Assembly (NCBI RefSeq): GCF_002261225.1
Contig: NZ_NEVM01000001.1
Span: 744,001 to 808,000 of the forward strand
Source of the DNA: Bordetella genomosp. 10
GTDB taxonomy: Bacteria > Pseudomonadota > Gammaproteobacteria > Burkholderiales > Burkholderiaceae_B
DNA length: 64,000 nucleotides
Direction: 5' to 3'
Shown piece by piece: positions 7,780-15,791 of the stretch. Positions within the stretch are counted from its first letter, which is position 1. Every line of letters starts with the position of its first letter. The translations under genes were made by a program, and so were the position numbers. Under the pieces are notes generated by a model. It did not search any database, was not told where the DNA came from, and saw only the letters and a list, made by a program, of their open reading frames with translations.

Positions 7780-9207
7780 ATGACGTCCGCGACGCCCGCC
7801 GTCCGGCCGCGGTTCGAGGACAAGCTCCGTGCCATCGTGGGCGAGGCCGGCCTGGTGACGGCCGGGGACGAAAGAGAGCCGTACGAGATCGACTGGCTCA
7901 GGAAGTGGCGGGGCAGGGGCAGCGTCGTCGTCAGGCCGGGGACGACCGAAGAGGTCGCCCAGGTCATGCGCCTGTGCAACGAAGCGCGGATCCCCGTGGT
8001 GCCGCAAGGCGGGAATACGGGCATGAGCGGCGGCGCCACGCCGGACGACAGCGGGGCGCAGGTCATCCTGAGCACCACGCGCCTGCGCGCCGTCAGGGAA
8101 GTGGACCCGCTGAACAACACGATCACCGTCGAGGCCGGCGTGCCGTTGGCCCGCGTCCAGGAAGAGGCCGACGGCGTGAACCGCTTTTTCCCGCTCAGCC
8201 TGGGGTCGGAGGGAAGCTGCACGATAGGCGGCAACCTGGCGACGAACGCGGGCGGCATCGCCGTCCTCAAATATGGCAACACCCGCGACCTGGCGCTGGG
8301 CCTGGAAGTGGTCTTGCCCGACGGGCGGATCTGGCGCGGCCTGCGGGGCTTGCGCAAGGACAATACCGGGTACGACCTGCGCGATCTTTTCATCGGCTCG
8401 GAAGGCACGCTGGGGATCATCACCGCGGCGGTGCTGAAGCTGTTTCCCAAGCCGGCCGCGCGCGCGACGGCCTGGGTGGGCTGCGCCGGGCTCGAACAAC
8501 TGGTGCGGCTGTTGGCCCGCGTCCGCGATGCCTGCGGCGATCGCCTGGTGGCCTTCGAAATGCTGACGGGCCCCTCGCTCCGGTTGATCCTGGACCAGGT
8601 CGCCGACGTCAGGAATCCGCTCGAAGGGCCGCACGCGTACCATGCCTTGATCGAGGTGGCCGATACCCGGGACGAAGGCCTGGCCGCCCTGCTCGAACGC
8701 AGCCTGGCGCAGGCGGTGGGCGATGGCCTGATCGACGATGCGGCCATTGCCTCCAGCCTTTCCCACCGCCTCTCGTTCTGGAAGATCCGCGAGGGAATAT
8801 CGCAGGCCCAGGTCAGGGCGGGGAAGGCGGTCAAGCACGACATCGCGCTGCCCGTCTCGGTGCTGCCGCGTTTCGTGGAAGCGGCCGAGACGGCGGTGCG
8901 GGGCGTCATGCCGCATGCCCACATCGTCAATTTCGGACACCTGGGCGACGGCAACCTGCATTTCAACGTGCTGCTGCCGAAGAACGCGAGCGCGGGCAAG
9001 GTGGCCGAGGCCAATGCGCTGTTGAACCGCGTCGTCCACGACCTGGTGGTCGAGAACGGCGGCAGCATCAGCGCCGAGCACGGCATCGGCCAACTGCGCC
9101 GCGACGAGCTGCGGCACTACAAGTCGGCCGTCGAGTTCGACCTCATGATGACCTTGAAGCAGGCGATCGACCGCAACCAGATCATGAATCCGGGCAAGCT
9201 GATCTGA
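7780..9207 (+). CDS. FAD-binding oxidoreductase (D-2-hydroxyglutarate/D-lactate dehydrogenase, GlcD type)
   Basis: This 475-aa flavoenzyme has a PCMH FAD-binding domain at about residues 25-215, with QGGNTGMSGG and the conserved IGGNLATNAGG loop. A vanillyl-alcohol-oxidase-type C-terminal domain carries the metal/substrate motif GHLGDGNLHFNV and the terminal SAEHGIGQLRRDEL. Such enzymes oxidise D-2-hydroxy acids and pass electrons to quinone or an electron-transfer protein. The ATG at 7780 starts 4 bases after the racemase stop. It may oxidise a hydroxy acid derived from the hydantoin route (inference). Its 3' end overlaps the convergent hydratase small-subunit gene by 26 bp. Confidence 0.92.
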   Translation: MTSATPAVRPRFEDKLRAIVGEAGLVTAGDEREPYEIDWLRKWRGRGSVVVRPGTTEEVAQVMRLCNEARIPVVPQGGNTGMSGGATPDDSGAQVILSTTRLRAVREVDPLNNTITVEAGVPLARVQEEADGVNRFFPLSLGSEGSCTIGGNLATNAGGIAVLKYGNTRDLALGLEVVLPDGRIWRGLRGLRKDNTGYDLRDLFIGSEGTLGIITAAVLKLFPKPAARATAWVGCAGLEQLVRLLARVRDACGDRLVAFEMLTGPSLRLILDQVADVRNPLEGPHAYHALIEVADTRDEGLAALLERSLAQAVGDGLIDDAAIASSLSHRLSFWKIREGISQAQVRAGKAVKHDIALPVSVLPRFVEAAETAVRGVMPHAHIVNFGHLGDGNLHFNVLLPKNASAGKVAEANALLNRVVHDLVVENGGSISAEHGIGQLRRDELRHYKSAVEFDLMMTLKQAIDRNQIMNPGKLI

Positions 9208-9733
9208 CGCCGGCGTCGCCCGCATGCGCCTTGAGCCAGTTGGCCTCGCCGCCTGCCTCCAGGATCTCCAGGGCCGCGCCCGCGAGCGGGGCCACGGACA
9301 ATCGTCCGCCCGTGGTCAGGTTCGCCACTTCCCCGGTGCGGAAATCGACTTCCAGTTCGTCTCCCTGGCTGGCGAAGGCCCGTATGCCGGTGGCGAAGGG
9401 CAGCACCCGCAGGCCCACGGACACCGACAGGCGGTAGAAGCTGCGCGCCATCGATTCGCTCAGGACGGCGAGGCCCAGCGCGGCCAGCGCGATCGGCCCC
9501 TGGATGTGCATCGGTCCGCGCCCGAAACGTTCGCCGGCGATCACGAAATCGCCTGGGCGCGCCTTGCCGGCGAACGCCGGGTCCAGGCCGCACATCGCCA
9601 GCGGCGCGAGCCGCTCGGGCTCGTACACCACCTGCCGGGTCATTTCGATGTCCATGATCTGGCCGTCGTTGAGCACGTCGTCGCCGAATACCCAGGCGCG
9701 GCCCCGTTGTTTCATGTCCTTGATGTCGGCCAT
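9182..9733 (-). CDS. Aconitase-family hydratase, small (swivel) subunit, LeuD-like
   Basis: This 183-aa protein has the aconitase swivel-domain fold of isopropylmalate isomerase small subunits: GDDVLNDGQIM near residue 17, a GERFGRGPMHIQGP segment, and ALGLAVLSESMARSFYR. The canonical GCGSSREH substrate loop is altered (GRGPMHIQGP), so it is not ordinary LeuD. ATG 9733 is chosen because homology begins there; upstream in-frame sequence lies inside the large-subunit gene, whose stop is only 4 bases away. With the large subunit at 9738-10970 it should form a dehydratase/hydratase for a branched hydroxy-dicarboxylate. Confidence 0.87.
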   Translation of the reverse strand: MADIKDMKQRGRAWVFGDDVLNDGQIMDIEMTRQVVYEPERLAPLAMCGLDPAFAGKARPGDFVIAGERFGRGPMHIQGPIALAALGLAVLSESMARSFYRLSVSVGLRVLPFATGIRAFASQGDELEVDFRTGEVANLTTGGRLSVAPLAGAALEILEAGGEANWLKAHAGDAGVRSACPDS

Positions 9734-9737
9734 CGGC

Positions 9738-10970
9738 TCATTTCCCCGTATCCAATGCCGCCGGATTCGCGATCGCGCCGGCGACGGCCGACGCGGCCAC
9801 CACGGCCGCGTTGGCGATGTAGACGGCGGACTGCATGCTGCCGAGCCGGCCCGCGTCGTTGCGGGTGGCCGTGCAGATGGACGTGTCGCCGTCGCCCAGC
9901 GGCGTGTAGGCGCCATAGCAGGGCCCGCACACGCCCGCCGCCATTTCCGCGCCGGCCTGCGCGATGTCGGCGACCAGTCCTTCGCGCAGCGCCTGCTGAT
10001 AGATGGCCTGTGTCGCCGGAATGACCGTCAGGCGGGCGGTCCGCGCGACGCGCCGGCCGCGCAGGACGCGGGCGGCGGCGCGCAGGTCCTCCATCTTGCC
10101 GCCGATGCACGAGCCGATGAAGGCGGACGTGATGGGCGTGCCCAGCGCCTGCGTCAGCGGCACGCAGTTCTGCGGATCGGGTGGCAGGCAGACCTGCGGC
10201 TCGATGCCGCCGACGTCCCATGCCAGACGGCGTTCGAACACGGCGTCGTCGTCGCTGCGCCAGGGCGTGGACTCGTCCGGACAGATGGCGGTCTTGACGC
10301 CGATGTCGACTACGGCATTGCACAGGGTGTGCCGCTCGTCCTGGCTGGCATGGCGGATGTAGGGCCCGCAGAATTCGATGCACTTGTAGTCGCCGGCGTC
10401 CGCCCCGATGCGCGCGGCGATCCATTGCGCGATGTCGCGGCTCATCACGCCCTCGGCCGGCGTGCCGTGGAGGTCGACCCGGATGGTGCGCGGCACGCGC
10501 AGCCAGACCTTGCCGGTGGCCAGGGCCAGCGTGACGCTCATGCCCAGCGCGATGCCGATGGCGCCGTCGCACCCCAATGCCGGCGCCCGCGTGTCGGCCG
10601 CCACGACCAGCATGCCGGCGCCGAGTGCGCCGGTCTCCAGCGGCAGGTTGTGGCTGATGCCCTGCCGGCCGGTGTCGAAGAACCAGCGCACGCCCTGCGC
10701 CTTCGTGTCCGCGCGCATGAAGGCCTGCGCCTCCAGGTGGCCGGGCGCGGAGGAGTGCGTGGTGTGGTCGATGGTGACGAGCATTTTCCCGGGCGCCGCC
10801 AGGTTCGCATAGCCCAGCGACGCGATCAGCTTCCGGTGCCGGTGGTAGTTCAGGTCGTGCGCCGCGATGATGTCCGGCTCGGCCCAGACGACGTCGTCGG
10901 CGCGCACCCGCGGCAGCTTGGCGGCGCGCGCGAGGATTTTCTCGACGGCCGTATGACCTTGCGCGATCAT
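9738..10970 (-). CDS. Aconitase-family hydratase, large [4Fe-4S] subunit, LeuC-like
   Basis: This 410-aa protein has the catalytic aconitase fold. Cluster cysteines are visible at IGSCIGG and in the pair GVCGPCYG; HTTHSSAPGHLEAQAF and GCDGAIGIAL are further family motifs. It is shorter than standard LeuC (about 465) and matches the LeuC2/homoaconitase/dimethylmaleate hydratase group. Its ATG (10970-10968) overlaps the TGA of the upstream lyase gene by 4 bases, implying coupled translation. With LeuD-like 9182-9733 it should (de)hydrate the substrate that the PEP-mutase-family lyase cleaves; a 2,3-dimethylmalate/citramalate-like acid is my inference. Confidence 0.9.
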   Translation of the reverse strand: MIAQGHTAVEKILARAAKLPRVRADDVVWAEPDIIAAHDLNYHRHRKLIASLGYANLAAPGKMLVTIDHTTHSSAPGHLEAQAFMRADTKAQGVRWFFDTGRQGISHNLPLETGALGAGMLVVAADTRAPALGCDGAIGIALGMSVTLALATGKVWLRVPRTIRVDLHGTPAEGVMSRDIAQWIAARIGADAGDYKCIEFCGPYIRHASQDERHTLCNAVVDIGVKTAICPDESTPWRSDDDAVFERRLAWDVGGIEPQVCLPPDPQNCVPLTQALGTPITSAFIGSCIGGKMEDLRAAARVLRGRRVARTARLTVIPATQAIYQQALREGLVADIAQAGAEMAAGVCGPCYGAYTPLGDGDTSICTATRNDAGRLGSMQSAVYIANAAVVAASAVAGAIANPAALDTGK

Positions 10971-11881
10971 GCGGCACCCGCCGGGACAGCCGCCAGGGCC
11001 TTCGCGACGTGGCCGGAGAAGGCCTCGTCGATGGCGTTGGCTTCCTCCAGGCCCAGCAAGGCCGCGATCTGCGGCAGGGACCACATCGAGGACGCCGCGG
11101 CCTCGGCGCCGCCGGTCTCGCGCAATTGCCGCAGGTAGTGCTCGTGCGTGTACGCCTGGGCCTGGAGCAGCGAGACGGGATAGAGCACCAGCGGATAGCC
11201 GAGCTGCTTCAGGCGGCGCGCCGGCACGGTGGGGCGCAGGCCCTCCACCATCAGCACGATGGTCGGCTTCCTCAGGCTGGACGTGACGCGCCGCATGTCT
11301 TCCTCGGACGACACCGACATCAGCATCGTCGCGTCCGCGCCCGCGTCCTCGTAGGCCCGCAGCCGGGCGATCGACGCATCCAGTCCTTCCACTGCCAGCG
11401 CATCGGTGCGCGCGATGATCATGAAGTCGCGATCGCGGCGCGCGGCGAGGGCGGTCTGGACACGCGCCGTCATCTCCGCTACCGGCACCAGCTTCTTGCC
11501 CGACATCGCCGCGCATTTCTTGGGGAAAGGCTGGTCCTCCAGGTGGATGGCCGCCGCGCCCGCCGCTTCGAAGGCGCGCGTCGCGTGCGCCACGTTGACC
11601 GCGCCGCCGTAGCCCGAATCGGCGTCGGCGATCAGGGGCAGGCCGCTGGCGCGGGTGATGACGCGCACCCGGTCGACCATGGCGTCGACGCTGATGACGC
11701 CCACGTCGGGCTCTCCCAGCGTGGCCGCCACGCACAGGCCCGACATATAGGCCACGCGGAAGCCCGCCTGCTCGACGAGCCGGGCGGAAATCCCGTCATA
11801 GCAGCCGGGGGCGATGAGGGCGCCGGCGCTGTCCTCGCGCAACAGTTCCCGCAAGCGGGCGCCGGGGTGTAGGGTCGTCAT
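10967..11881 (-). CDS. PEP mutase/isocitrate lyase family C-C lyase (methylisocitrate or dimethylmalate lyase-like)
   Basis: This 304-aa alpha/beta-barrel lyase has the Mg-binding signature DADSGYGG and IHLEDQPFPK, and the active-site loop KKCAAMSGKKL. Family lyases normally have KKCGH here. The cysteine is kept but Gly-His are Ala-Ala, so reaction specificity may differ from PrpB. Members split 2-hydroxy dicarboxylates to pyruvate or glyoxylate plus a second acid. It follows the Bug gene by 54 bp and overlaps the hydratase large subunit by 4 bp, giving the order receptor, lyase, hydratase L, hydratase S. Confidence 0.88.
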   Translation of the reverse strand: MTTLHPGARLRELLREDSAGALIAPGCYDGISARLVEQAGFRVAYMSGLCVAATLGEPDVGVISVDAMVDRVRVITRASGLPLIADADSGYGGAVNVAHATRAFEAAGAAAIHLEDQPFPKKCAAMSGKKLVPVAEMTARVQTALAARRDRDFMIIARTDALAVEGLDASIARLRAYEDAGADATMLMSVSSEEDMRRVTSSLRKPTIVLMVEGLRPTVPARRLKQLGYPLVLYPVSLLQAQAYTHEHYLRQLRETGGAEAAASSMWSLPQIAALLGLEEANAIDEAFSGHVAKALAAVPAGAA

Positions 11882-11935
11882 GATGATTCCTTATTGATCG
11901 ATATTCGGAAGCCGGCCCGCGTCCGGGGCTCGACG

Positions 11936-12919
11936 CTAGTTCGCCGTGGCGCCGCTGGTCTTGACCAGTTCGCCCCAGCGCTGCGTTTCGGCGTGCACGA
12001 ACCGCTCATAGGCGTCCCGGTCGATATAGGTGGCGGGCGTGTATCCGGCCGACCGCACGCGTTCCTGATAGTCCTTGGACGCCAGCAGCGTTTTCAGGCT
12101 GGCGCTGAGCACGTCCAGGACCGGGACGGGCGTGCCCTTGGGCGCGAACAGTCCATACCATCCCTGGATCACCATGTCGGGCTCGCCCAGCTCCTTCACG
12201 GTCGGGATGTCGGGATAGCCGGGCACGCGCTGGTCGGCGGTCAGCGCGAGCGCGCGGATCTTGCCGGACTTGATGAAGGGGCCGGCCGTGCTCAGCGTGT
12301 CGAAGATGACCTGCACCTGGCCGCCCACCAGGTCCTGGATCATCGGCGCGCTGCCCTTGTACGGCACATGCGTCAGCTTGACGTGGTTGCGGGTGTTGAA
12401 CAGCTCGCCGACCAGGTGTCCGCCGCTGCCCACGCCGGCGCTGCCGAAACTCATCTTGTCGGGGTGCGCGCGGGCATAGTCGGCCAGTTCCGCCAGGCTG
12501 TGGACCGGCACGCTGCTGTTCACGGCGATGACGAAGGGGTACGTCGCCAGGTTGCCGATGGGGATCAGGTCTTGCTCCGGGTTGTACGGCATCGCCTTGT
12601 ACAGGCTGGGATTGATCGCCTGCGTGCCGACGTAGGAGGCCAGCAGCGTGTATCCGTCCGCCGGCGCCCGCGCCACCTGCGCCGCGCCGATGTTCCCGTT
12701 CGCGCCGGAGATGTTCTCCACGATCACGGTCTGGCCGGTGTGCTCGGACCAGTGCATCGCGTATTGCCGAGCCAGGAAATCCGTGCCGCCGCCGGCCGGC
12801 GCCGGCGCGATCAGCCGCACGGGCTTGGATGGATAGACTTCCGCCTGGACGGAAGGCGCGATCAGCAGCGCCGCCAACAGGGCCCAAGAGGGGGCGATAC
12901 ATCGCCATTTGTTTTGCAT
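11936..12919 (-). CDS. Bug-family periplasmic receptor (TTT type), first gene of the lyase-hydratase operon
   Basis: This 327-aa protein has a signal peptide ending SVQA-EVYPSKPV. The Bug hallmarks are PAPAGGGTDFLAR near residue 40, ENISGANGNIGAA, PADGYTLL and the HVPYKG ligand loop. Bug proteins bind carboxylates in a Venus-flytrap cleft for tripartite tricarboxylate transporters. ATG 12919 is preceded by GGAGA. An IclR-type operator (13026-13042) lies 107 bp upstream, between it and the aldolase gene. The ligand is probably the substrate of the downstream lyase/hydratase (inference). Confidence 0.92.
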   Translation of the reverse strand: MQNKWRCIAPSWALLAALLIAPSVQAEVYPSKPVRLIAPAPAGGGTDFLARQYAMHWSEHTGQTVIVENISGANGNIGAAQVARAPADGYTLLASYVGTQAINPSLYKAMPYNPEQDLIPIGNLATYPFVIAVNSSVPVHSLAELADYARAHPDKMSFGSAGVGSGGHLVGELFNTRNHVKLTHVPYKGSAPMIQDLVGGQVQVIFDTLSTAGPFIKSGKIRALALTADQRVPGYPDIPTVKELGEPDMVIQGWYGLFAPKGTPVPVLDVLSASLKTLLASKDYQERVRSAGYTPATYIDRDAYERFVHAETQRWGELVKTSGATAN

Positions 12920-13025
12920 CGTTGTCTCCAGTTTTATATTTGGCTGTTCCTGCCTCGGCGCCCGGCGGCGGGGCGGGCAGGCGGTTCGTATTCTTGTCGG
13001 CCGGTTCGCCGGCCGGAAGACAAGC

Positions 13026-13042
13026 TGTCCATTTACCGGACA
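13026..13042. promoter_or_regulatory. IclR operator 1, before the Bug-lyase-hydratase operon
   Basis: The imperfect palindrome TGTCCA-TTTAC-CGGACA overlaps the aldolase stop codon and lies 107 bp upstream of the Bug start. It matches the site at 14833-14849 in 15 of 17 positions, and both are followed by AGCCG. Shared sequence and placement next to one IclR gene support an operator role; binding is inferred. Confidence 0.65.
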
Positions 13043-13848
13043 GCCGGGGCCGGCCTGGCTGCGGCGAGCGTCGCGGCGAAGCCGTTCGAGAGGAGGCGGC
13101 GGTCGCTGCCCGCCACCAGGATGCGGCAACCGGCGCGGACATAGTGTTCGCGGGATACTCGCATGGCCTCGGGGCCGGCGTCGAACAACAGGCCCACCAC
13201 GTCGACGCCGGCGCGGTGCACGCGTTCGATCATGCCGTCGAGCACGCGTTCGACTTCCGGGTCGCGCCGATCGCCGTCCTTGCCCATCGACACGGCCAGG
13301 TCGAACGCGCCCAGGACGATGGCGTCGACGCCGGGGACGGCGAGGATCTCGTCGAGATTGCGCAGGCCTTCCATCGTTTCCACCAGCAGCCAGACGGTCG
13401 TGTTCTCGTTGGCCCAGCGCGCATACGCCGGCCAGTCCAGCGTCTGGTGGCCGGTGGCGCGGATCAGGGGACAGGCGCCGCGGCGTCCCGGCTCGTAGCC
13501 GGCGGTCCGGTATTTGGCCGCCCCCACCGCCTGCCGGGCGGCCTCGGCGGTCGATACCTGGGGCACGATGATGCCCATGGCGCCCGCGTCCAGCACCCGC
13601 GCGATCTCGGCCGGTTGTCCGCAGGGCACGCGGACGATGGGCGTGAGGCCGGTGGCCTCCGCCGCGCGGATCATGTCGACCACGGTATCGAGTTCGAACG
13701 AGCCGTGCTCCCAGTCTATCCAGACGTAGTCGTAGCCGGCGTGTCCCGCCGCCTCGACGATCTCGGCGCAGCGCATCTGCACGAAGGCGCCGACGGGCAC
13801 GCGGTCCTGGTGCAAGGCTTCCAGGACATTGTTTTTCCGCTCTATCAT
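13033..13848 (-). CDS. HpcH/HpaI-type aldolase
   Basis: This 271-aa class II pyruvate aldolase has metal/substrate motifs YVWIDWEHGSF near residue 40, GIIVPQVSTAEAARQAV, and GAFDLAVSMGKDGD for the second acidic ligand region. It cleaves 4-hydroxy-2-oxo acids to pyruvate plus an aldehyde. Its ATG (13848-13846) overlaps the TGA of the dioxygenase gene by 4 bases, so the pair is co-translated. In this block it probably cleaves a 2-oxo acid formed after oxygenation (inference). Confidence 0.92.
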   Translation of the reverse strand: MIERKNNVLEALHQDRVPVGAFVQMRCAEIVEAAGHAGYDYVWIDWEHGSFELDTVVDMIRAAEATGLTPIVRVPCGQPAEIARVLDAGAMGIIVPQVSTAEAARQAVGAAKYRTAGYEPGRRGACPLIRATGHQTLDWPAYARWANENTTVWLLVETMEGLRNLDEILAVPGVDAIVLGAFDLAVSMGKDGDRRDPEVERVLDGMIERVHRAGVDVVGLLFDAGPEAMRVSREHYVRAGCRILVAGSDRRLLSNGFAATLAAARPAPAVR

Positions 13849-14702
13849 GCCGCCGCCTCCTGATGCTGGAGATATTCGCCGCGATGGTCGCCCAGGATGG
13901 TGGCGCGGAACAGCCGGCGCAGTTGCGCGTGGTCGTAGTCCAGCAGCGCCAGGTGCATCGTGCAGCGGTTGTCCCACATCAGCAGATCGTGCTTGCGCCA
14001 CTGGTGCCGGTAGACGAACTCGGGCTGCACGGAGTGCTTGAACAGGTATTGCAGCAGGGGCGCGCTTTCCTCCTCGGTCAGGTGTTCGAAGCGGCTCGTC
14101 AGCATCTCGCTGACGTACAGCGCCTTGCGCCCGGTCGCGGGATGGACGCGCACGACCGGGTGCAGCACGGGCGGATTGCGCAGTTCCTTCTGGCGCCGCG
14201 ATTCCGCGTCCATCCGCTTCAGGTGCCCGGCGTTCACCACGGTATGGACGGCGCGCATGCCCTCCAGCAGGCGCTGCATGCCGGGCGAGAGCGTGTCGAA
14301 GGCCATGTACATGTTCGTGAACATGGTCTCGCCGCCGACCTCGGGCAGCTCGTGCGCATGCAGCAGCGACGCCATGCTGGGGCAGATCGTCTGCGAATGG
14401 TCCGAATGCCACTGCTGGCCGAAGACCGTCTTGCGTTCCTTCCCTTCGTTCGTCACCTCGATCAACTGCGGATACTTGCCGGACCGGTATTCCGGAACGT
14501 GGGAGTGATCGTCCAGCTCGCCGAACAGGGCGCTGAAGCCGATGTGCGTCTCGAAGCCGATGGCCTGGTCGCGGAACAGCAAAACCTGGTGCCGGTGGAA
14601 CAGCTCCTTCAGTTCGCTGAGCGTTTCCGCGGAGGGTTTGTCCGTCACCTGGAATCCGAGGACTTCGGCGCCGAGTGCGTATGAGAGTTTGCGTACCTTC
14701 AT
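13845..14702 (-). CDS. TauD/TfdA-family Fe(II)/2-oxoglutarate-dependent dioxygenase
   Basis: This 285-aa dioxygenase has the jelly-roll facial triad visible as HxD in QQWHSDHSQ (about residues 95-99) and the distal His in RCTMHLALLDY. The 2-oxoglutarate-binding Arg lies in RRLFRATI near the C-terminus. The family hydroxylates sulfonates, aryloxy acids and other carboxylates. ATG 14702 follows AGGAAG; an in-frame ATG at 14744 lacks a ribosome site. The IclR operator at 14833-14849 lies 131 bp upstream. It is the first gene of the dioxygenase-aldolase transcript. Confidence 0.9.
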   Translation of the reverse strand: MKVRKLSYALGAEVLGFQVTDKPSAETLSELKELFHRHQVLLFRDQAIGFETHIGFSALFGELDDHSHVPEYRSGKYPQLIEVTNEGKERKTVFGQQWHSDHSQTICPSMASLLHAHELPEVGGETMFTNMYMAFDTLSPGMQRLLEGMRAVHTVVNAGHLKRMDAESRRQKELRNPPVLHPVVRVHPATGRKALYVSEMLTSRFEHLTEEESAPLLQYLFKHSVQPEFVYRHQWRKHDLLMWDNRCTMHLALLDYDHAQLRRLFRATILGDHRGEYLQHQEAAA

Positions 14703-14832
14703 GTGCTTCCTGTCTCCATGACCCGCCCTGGTGGCCCAGGGCAAAGTGTTGTATACGTGCGTTGGGTGTCCGGCGCCACGATGCGGCGACGGATGGATTG
14801 TTCGATGGGCGCGGCGCCCGGTGAAGGCTTCG

Positions 14833-14849
14833 TGTCCGTATACCGGACA
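14833..14849. promoter_or_regulatory. IclR operator 2, between the dioxygenase and iclR genes
   Basis: The inverted repeat TGTCCG-TATAC-CGGACA has perfect 6-bp arms around a 5-bp centre. It sits in the divergent gap between the TauD gene (start 14702) and the IclR gene (start 14888). It is the close partner of the 13026-13042 site, consistent with autoregulation and control of both minus-strand operons. Confidence 0.7.
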
Positions 14850-14887
14850 GCCGCCGGGCCCGCGGCGTCGCGCGCGGCGAAACTACG

Positions 14888-15697
14888 ATGCCGGGCATGG
14901 GGACTGGGGGGCGGGCGGTGAGCAAACAGAGCGACGAGGCTGCCGGTCCGGGCGCGCTGCGGCGCGGCCTGCGCATCCTGCTGCACTTGCAGCGCGGCAC
15001 GCGGCCGCTCGCGCCCGCCGAGATCGCGAAGGCGGTGGACATGACGCGGCCTACCGTGTATCGCCTGCTGGACGTGCTCGAAGCCGAGGGCTTCGTCCGG
15101 CGGGACGAGTCCGGCAAGGCGTTCGTGGCGGCGGCGCCGGAAGTCGATGCGGGCAGCGAGTGGGCCATGTTCATCAAGCGCATGCGGCCCCTCATGGAAA
15201 GGATCGCCGCCCAGACCGGCAACGCGGTCTTCCTGTCCCGCCGCGACCAGCGCGACCTGATCTGCCTGCATCGCGAGATCGGCTCGCACCCCGTGCAGAT
15301 ACTGTCGTTGCCGATCGGCGGCCGTTCGCCGCTGGGCGTGGGCGCCGGCGGGATCGCGATGCTGGGCTCGCTGAGCCAGCGCGAAATCGATGAGGTGATC
15401 GAAGCCAACGCCGCCGAATACCTGGAGTGGGGAAACCTGCACGTCTCGACCATCCGGAAACTGATCGAGAACTGCCGCGCCCGGGGATACTCCGTGGTGG
15501 GCAACTACGCGCTACAGGGCGTCCTGGCCGTGGGCGTGGCGATCGCCGGCAACGCGCGCCGGCCCGTCACGTCCCTGAGCGTGACGGCGCCGCACGACCG
15601 TCTGCCGCTCCAGCGCCAGCGCGAGGTCGCGGCGCTCATGCGCGGCGAGTTGGCGGCGGCCGGCATCGAGCGCACGCCTTCCAGCCGTGGGCGCTAA
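14888..15697 (+). CDS. IclR-family transcriptional regulator
   Basis: This 269-aa protein has an N-terminal IclR winged helix (about residues 20-75; APAEIAKAVDMTRPTVYRLLDVLE) and a GAF-like effector domain (GGRSPLGVGAGGIAML near 145, then NYALQGVLAVGVAI). The start is uncertain. ATG 14888, ATG 14897 and GTG 14918 are all in frame and none has a perfect ribosome site; 14888 is used. It is divergent from the dioxygenase-aldolase pair, and two matching palindromes identify its probable targets. The effector is unknown, likely an aromatic or dicarboxylic acid. Confidence 0.92.
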   Translation: MPGMGTGGRAVSKQSDEAAGPGALRRGLRILLHLQRGTRPLAPAEIAKAVDMTRPTVYRLLDVLEAEGFVRRDESGKAFVAAAPEVDAGSEWAMFIKRMRPLMERIAAQTGNAVFLSRRDQRDLICLHREIGSHPVQILSLPIGGRSPLGVGAGGIAMLGSLSQREIDEVIEANAAEYLEWGNLHVSTIRKLIENCRARGYSVVGNYALQGVLAVGVAIAGNARRPVTSLSVTAPHDRLPLQRQREVAALMRGELAAAGIERTPSSRGR

Positions 15698-15715
15698 CCG
15701 CCGGTCGCCATGCTC

Positions 15716-15757
15716 GGGCCATAAACGGCGGGCCACAAACCACGGGCCACAAACCGC
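15716..15757. repeat. Three tandem copies of a 14-bp repeat after the iclR stop
   Basis: Units begin at 15716, 15730 and 15744. The second and third are GGGCCACAAACCAC and GGGCCACAAACCGC; the first is GGGCCATAAACGGC. The array begins 19 bp after the IclR stop codon. It has no open frame of interest and no dyad symmetry. Confidence 0.7.
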
Positions 15758-15791
15758 GCGCCATGGGTAGCGGACCGGCCGGCCATGGCGC

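Noticed and set aside
9182..10970. LeuC/LeuD of leucine biosynthesis
   Set aside because: The subunits are short, the substrate loop is altered, no leuB or leuA is nearby, and the genes are joined to a C-C lyase and an IclR regulator.
13849..15504. N-terminal extension of the aldolase frame giving an 823-aa protein
   Set aside because: The extra region is the antisense/out-of-frame reading of the dioxygenase and iclR genes; aldolase homology starts at the ATG 13848.
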